Assembly: GCF_038957035.1 (NCBI RefSeq)
Contig: NZ_CP152412.1
Span: 3,654,501 to 3,718,500, forward strand
Direction of reading: 5' to 3'
Origin: Bradyrhizobium sp. B097
GTDB taxonomy: Bacteria; Pseudomonadota; Alphaproteobacteria; Rhizobiales; Xanthobacteraceae
Length of the DNA: 64,000 bases
Shown here in pieces: positions 60,531 to 64,000 of this stretch. Numbering within the stretch: position 1 is the stretch's first letter; each line of letters begins with the position of its first letter. The notes below the pieces were generated by a model. That model was not told the DNA's origin, made no database searches, and was given only the letters and a program-made list of their open reading frames with translations. The position numbers and the translations under genes are program-made.

Positions 60531-60866
60531 CTAGCGGCCGCCACCACCGCCGCCCCCTCCGCCACCACCACCTCCGCCTGCGTTCAGCAGGCTCTGATTG
60601 TAGCGCGGATCGGACTGTTTCATGTAGGCTGGCGAGATGTCGCGGTTGCGCGCACGGCCCGGATCGGCAGGTGGAGTTGGCTGGCCGCATCCCGTGAAGA
60701 GGAAGAAGCTGCAGGGCGGAACGACACGCGGCTGATATGCATGGGCCGCGGTGGTTGTCAGCGCCGTCGTGGCGACGGTCGTGGCCAGCACTGCCGCTGC
60801 CGCGACCACGGTGCTGCCTGCGACAGTGAATAACGCTGCTGCTGATAATCTTGACCGTATCGACAT
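60531..60866 (-). CDS. Small exported protein with poly-glycine tail
   Basis: A 111-residue protein with a signal-like hydrophobic start (SIRSRLSAAALFTVAGSTV, cleavage near AHAYQ), a short mature segment with VPPCSFFLFTGCGQPTPPAD, and a C-terminal run of 14 glycines before the final Arg. The start is uncertain; Met codons at 60866 and 60878 are both possible. Function unknown. The glycine run is encoded by mixed codons, so it is not a simple DNA repeat. Confidence 0.6.
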   Translation of the reverse strand: MSIRSRLSAAALFTVAGSTVVAAAAVLATTVATTALTTTAAHAYQPRVVPPCSFFLFTGCGQPTPPADPGRARNRDISPAYMKQSDPRYNQSLLNAGGGGGGGGGGGGGGR

Positions 60867-61045
60867 AGCCAATTCCATCCTTCGGTTCGGCGAAACCGGA
60901 ATGGTCCGCGCGTCGAATTGGACGGGACCTGATGGAAGTGGGTTCGAGCGCGAAGCTGCGATTTGGCGATATGGACACGACAACGTGAAGGCGTGAAGGC
61001 TCGCGCCTTATGCCGGGCCGGCCGGTTCGCCTGCGGCTTGCGAAG

Positions 61046-61627
61046 TCAGGCGCGCTGCTTCAGCGCCATGCCCATGCTGATCCAGCTGACGCCGGCGCAG
61101 ATCAGGTCGACGCTGAGGAAGATGCCGAGCACATAGAGGCTCGACACCGGCCAGCGCGCCAGGATCATGGCCCCGAGCACCAGCGTGATCAGCCCGGAGA
61201 TCGCGACCATTCCCCACGGCGCCGCCGAGTTCATGCCGAACGCCAGGAAGATGCGGACGATGCCGGAGACCACCAGCGCGACGCCGAGGAATAGCGTCAG
61301 CGTTGCAGCTGCGAGCAGCGGGTTCTCGAAGGTGATGAAGCCCGCGACGACATAGAGCGCGCCGAGCAGCAGCCAGAACAGGAACTTGCCCCAGGTCTTG
61401 AACTGGAACGCGTTGATGATCTCGGCAACGCCGGCGACGATCATCATCGCGCCGACGAACAGCACGCTGACGACGGTGGCAAAGAACACGCTGCCGAAGG
61501 CGAGCACGCCTGCGATCAGGTAGATCACGCCAAGGGCGACGATCCAACCCCACTTCGCGCGAAGGTTGGCAAGCCCGGATCCGAGGCTGTGAGGAGGTGT
61601 GGCGGGTGAGCTGGACGCTGTGGACAT
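61046..61627 (-). CDS. HdeD-family (DUF308) membrane protein
   Basis: A 193-residue membrane protein with six hydrophobic segments, matching the HdeD/DUF308 family linked to acid resistance in enterobacteria. Repeated units such as GWIVALGVIYLIAGVLAFG and FWLLLGALYVVAGFITFENP reflect its internal duplication. The N-terminal ~20 residues are cytoplasmic and polar. It is a single gene; stress function is by analogy only. Confidence 0.86.
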   Translation of the reverse strand: MSTASSSPATPPHSLGSGLANLRAKWGWIVALGVIYLIAGVLAFGSVFFATVVSVLFVGAMMIVAGVAEIINAFQFKTWGKFLFWLLLGALYVVAGFITFENPLLAAATLTLFLGVALVVSGIVRIFLAFGMNSAAPWGMVAISGLITLVLGAMILARWPVSSLYVLGIFLSVDLICAGVSWISMGMALKQRA

Positions 61628-61871
61628 CGATCGCTCCCGAATACGAGGTCAAACCATGCTACCATAGGTGACGGAGCGGACAAGGGCAGGTGCCTCCCTG
61701 GCACGAAATGCATGCTGGCACCAAAGGCGCCGCGACGCGTTGATTCAATTCGTCCGGCGTGTTGCCGCGCAGCATTCGTCGGTCTGACGACAGCTGGTCG
61801 GCATCGGACGACGGACTGTCCGGATCGGAGTGCAAATTGTCCGGATCGCGCATCCACCCAAGGAGGTCGAC

Positions 61872-62093
61872 ATGCCCACCACGCAAGACAAGGACCACGT
61901 CTACAAGATCCTCGAACTGGTCGGATCATCGGACAAGAGCATCGAGGCGGCGATCGAGAACGCTGTCAGCCGCGCGTCGAAGACGATCCGGGAAATGAAA
62001 TGGTTCGAGGTGGTGCAGACCCGGGGCCATATCGAAGACGGCAAGGTCCGCCACTACCAGGTGGCGCTGCGAGTCGGGTTCACGCTGGAATAG
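61872..62093 (+). CDS. Dodecin family protein
   Basis: A 73-residue dodecin, which forms a flavin-binding 12-subunit shell. The typical [20 protein letters not shown] followed by [18 protein letters not shown] and the C-terminal strand [13 protein letters not shown] are all present, including the conserved Trp that stacks on flavin. AAGGAGG lies seven bases before the ATG, a very strong ribosome site. Confidence 0.92.
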   Translation: MPTTQDKDHVYKILELVGSSDKSIEAAIENAVSRASKTIREMKWFEVVQTRGHIEDGKVRHYQVALRVGFTLE

Positions 62094-62146
62094 GGCGCTT
62101 AGGCAGCTTATCGCGAGAGCGCGAAGCTATATCCCATCCTCAACTG

Positions 62147-62253
62147 TCATCGTCCGGTCGAGCCGGGCGATCCAGTACGCCGCGGCTTATCGGCTCAAGC
62201 GCGCGCGTCTCTGGAATACTGGATCACCCGCATGCGCATGCGCGGGTGATGAC
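62147..62253. repeat. Intergenic inverted repeat (GATCCAGTA family)
   Basis: TCATCGTCCGG...GATCCAGTA at the left and TACTGGATC...GGGTGATGA at the right form a long imperfect inverted repeat with a GC-rich loop. I recall the GATCCAGTACGCCGCGGC core as a common Bradyrhizobium intergenic repeat. Confidence 0.65.
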
Positions 62254-62292
62254 ACCGCGTGGTGTGACGCCTCGAATCGAGAACCATCCTCA

Positions 62293-62417
62293 TCGTCGTC
62301 CTGGCGAAAGCCAGGACCCATTACCCCAAATCTAAATTGTTGTACGACGCTGGGGCCGCTGTCCCGTTCATCACCGAATGCGGTGGTTATGGGTCCTGGC
62401 TTTCGCCAGGACGACGA
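62293..62417. repeat. Long inverted repeat with 33-bp arms
   Basis: The left arm (62293-62325, TCGTCGTCCTGGCGAAAGCC onward) is almost exactly the inverse complement of the right arm (62385-62417, ending GGCTTTCGCCAGGACGACGA). The 59-base loop has no gene. This is typical of non-autonomous MITE-like or REP elements. Confidence 0.75.
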
Positions 62418-62436
62418 ATGGCAGGGAGCCGTGCCA

Positions 62437-62997
62437 TCACCGCCGCGACAGCGGCGCGGGTGGCGGCGGGGCGGTCGAGCCCGCGGCGAGCGAGCGCTGC
62501 ACCATCACGGTGTCGGACCAGCGGCCGTAGCGATAGGCGACACCGGGCAGATGGCCGACGCGGGCAAAGCCGAAGCGGTCGTGCAGCGCCAGCGAGGCGG
62601 CGTTGTCGCTGTCGATGTAGCCGATCATCTGGCGGAAGCCGGCCGCCGCACAGGCGTCGACCAGTTCCTGCAACAGCCGGCCGCCGACGCCCTTGCCGGT
62701 GAAGCCGTGGTGAATATAGATCGAATGCTTCACCGTATACCGATAGGCCGGACGCTTGCGGAACTGGACCACATAGGCGTAGCCGACCACCTCGCCGTCG
62801 CACAGCGCGACCAGATGCGGCAGGCGGGTGTTGCGCAGATTCTTGCGGCGGTCGCGCAGGTCGTCGGGCTCCGGCGTGCCGGAATCGTCGACGCTCTCCT
62901 CGATGCCGTGGCGGATGTGATAGCGGTAGATCGACAGCATCGCATCGACGTCGCTGTCGCGCGAGGGACGGACGGTGATCTTGTGATCATTCTCCAT
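62437..62997 (-). CDS. GNAT-family N-acetyltransferase
   Basis: A 186-residue acetyltransferase of the phosphinothricin/methionine-sulfoximine type. The acetyl-CoA pyrophosphate loop is FTGKGVGGRLL (residues ~115-125) and the following helix is LVDACAAAGFRQ; other family blocks are ITVRPSRDSDVDAMLSIY and SLALHDRFGFARVGHLP. It begins 18 bases after the stop of the decarboxylase gene on the same strand, so an acetylated polyamine or amino acid is conceivable. The C-terminus is Pro-rich. Confidence 0.86.
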   Translation of the reverse strand: MENDHKITVRPSRDSDVDAMLSIYRYHIRHGIEESVDDSGTPEPDDLRDRRKNLRNTRLPHLVALCDGEVVGYAYVVQFRKRPAYRYTVKHSIYIHHGFTGKGVGGRLLQELVDACAAAGFRQMIGYIDSDNAASLALHDRFGFARVGHLPGVAYRYGRWSDTVMVQRSLAAGSTAPPPPAPLSRR

Positions 62998-63015
62998 TGC
63001 GTTGCGTCCGCTGGC

Positions 63016-64000
63016 CTATTCGGACACGACATAGGTGTAGAAGCGGACGCGGCCCGCGTCGTCGATCTCCTTGTAGATGCCCTGGACCTCGACCTCGAAG
63101 CCCGGGAATGCATTGAAGCTCGCCTCGAACATCCGCAAGTAATCGATCATCGGCTTGCTGCGTTCCGACAGCCGCTCGCCGGGCACGATGGTGGCGATGC
63201 CGGGCGGGTAGACCACGAACGGCGTCGCGGCGATGCGGCCGAAGATCTGGTCGATCGGCAGATAGTCGACGTCGTTGCGGATCAGATATTGCGCCGCCTG
63301 GCGCGGTGACATCGCGATCTCGGGCAGATGTTCGGGCAGGAATTGCTTGGCCTGTAGCGTGCTGACGCCGCCGTCGCGGAAGAAGCGGTGCATGTCGCCG
63401 CAGAGGTCGCGCAGCCGCACCCCGGTGTAGCGTTGCGGGCGGCGGCGGAAGAATTCCGGGATGACGTCCTCGACCAGCGCGTTGTCGTCGTGCAGTTTCT
63501 TGAAGGCGACGAGCCCGGACACCAGCGTGCCGGCCTTGCTCGCCTCGACGCCTGGTGTCAGCAGGAAGAGCAGGGAGTTGAGGTCGTTCTTCTCGGCGAC
63601 GATCTGGTTCTCGCGCAGATATTGCGCGACGACCGGCGCGGGGATGCCGTGGTCGGCATAGGCGCCGGTGGCGTGATCGAAGCCCGGCGTCAGCAAGGTG
63701 AGCTTGTTCGGGTCGGTCATGGCAAATCCCGCGGTCAACTCGGGGAAGCCGTGCCAGGTTTCGCCCGGGCTGAGCTGCCAGTACGACGGATTGGTCGCGA
63801 GCTGATCGGTTGAGATCGTCTCCCAGGCGACATTGTGTACGCCGTTCTCGCGCGCGACGTCGGGGATCATCACGCGGTCCGGCACGAACGGCTCGAAGAA
63901 CCAGCGCCGCTCCGCGCGCGTCTCCTTCTCCTCGAACTCGCGCTTCACGGCACGGATCTTCTTGCGCAGCTCGATGCCGAGCCGGATCGTGTCGTCCCAC
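63016..64000 (-). CDS. Orn/Lys/Arg decarboxylase, C-terminal part (5' end outside window)
   Basis: The last ~328 codons of a gene that continues past the window edge; the frame runs unbroken to the final base. The sequence (FPELTAGFAMTDPNKLTLLT, VVAQYLRENQIVAEKNDLNS, LLFLLTPGVEASKAGTLVSG) belongs to the PLP-dependent fold-type I Orn/Lys/Arg decarboxylases, including the C-terminal domain with FVVYPPGIATIVPGERL. The PLP lysine would lie upstream. It would make a polyamine or cadaverine. A GNAT gene follows. Confidence 0.85.
   Translation of the reverse strand, partial: WDDTIRLGIELRKKIRAVKREFEEKETRAERRWFFEPFVPDRVMIPDVARENGVHNVAWETISTDQLATNPSYWQLSPGETWHGFPELTAGFAMTDPNKLTLLTPGFDHATGAYADHGIPAPVVAQYLRENQIVAEKNDLNSLLFLLTPGVEASKAGTLVSGLVAFKKLHDDNALVEDVIPEFFRRRPQRYTGVRLRDLCGDMHRFFRDGGVSTLQAKQFLPEHLPEIAMSPRQAAQYLIRNDVDYLPIDQIFGRIAATPFVVYPPGIATIVPGERLSERSKPMIDYLRMFEASFNAFPGFEVEVQGIYKEIDDAGRVRFYTYVVSE

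Overview
This is a GC-rich chromosomal window from an alphaproteobacterium, most likely Bradyrhizobium or a close relative. The case rests on many small Rhizobiales-type proteins (a DUF3126-like protein, a CHCC zinc-finger protein, a BTLCP-type transglutaminase-like protein, PilZ proteins, dodecin), on ABC and aromatic-catabolic gene content, and on intergenic inverted repeats that I associate with Bradyrhizobium. The species assignment is inference; no rRNA is present.

Layout. 0.1-4.7 kb: a PilZ protein, a two-HKD phospholipase D-like protein with a lysine-rich tail, tRNA-Leu(UAA), and an OhrR-like MarR regulator divergent from an exported alpha/beta hydrolase across TTATCGCGATAA operators. 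4.7-10.2 kb: a TetR regulator and a complete branched-chain-type ABC importer (binding protein, LivH, LivM, LivG, LivF); near-identical palindromes precede the regulator and the importer. 10.2-15.1 kb: a minus-strand catabolic operon (intradiol dioxygenase, SDR, BKACE/DUF849, MDR oxidoreductase, remnant of a cupin gene) divergent from a LacI regulator, with two LacI-type operators between. The importer and operon together look like uptake and ring-cleavage catabolism of an aromatic compound.

15.5-38.6 kb: mostly single housekeeping or hypothetical genes, including two FAD monooxygenases, cysE, a TauE/SafE transporter, a gamma-carbonic anhydrase, fabA with its own TetR regulator and a perfect palindromic operator, a methyltransferase, a transglutaminase-like protease, a two-domain PilZ protein, a fatty-acid desaturase and an MBL hydrolase. 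38.8-48.5 kb: a zinc alcohol dehydrogenase, a cyclic-nucleotide-binding/patatin fusion, an amidohydrolase, an SDR gene flanked by a decayed second copy of the amidohydrolase 3' end, a small exported protein and a large SPFH protein. 48.8-54.4 kb: a Tat-exported peptide/nickel-type binding protein divergent from a three-subunit molybdenum hydroxylase.

54.4-58.0 kb is the most interesting part. It is an AT-richer insertion carrying two adjacent, overlapping reverse transcriptase genes with intact catalytic motifs (YVDD and YIDD). Gene order, sizes and motifs fit defense-associated reverse transcriptase system type 3 (DRT3; UG3 + UG8). Structured intergenic sequence lies on both sides: a perfect 12-bp stem with a GAAA loop upstream, and, downstream, hairpins with an ACACAC segment directly after a GC-rich stem. 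One of these probably encodes the associated non-coding RNA.

58-64 kb: an ornithine cyclodeaminase-family enzyme, a DUF4239-like membrane protein, small exported proteins, HdeD, dodecin, a GNAT acetyltransferase and the C-terminal part of an Orn/Lys/Arg decarboxylase cut by the window end, with several REP-like repeats between them.
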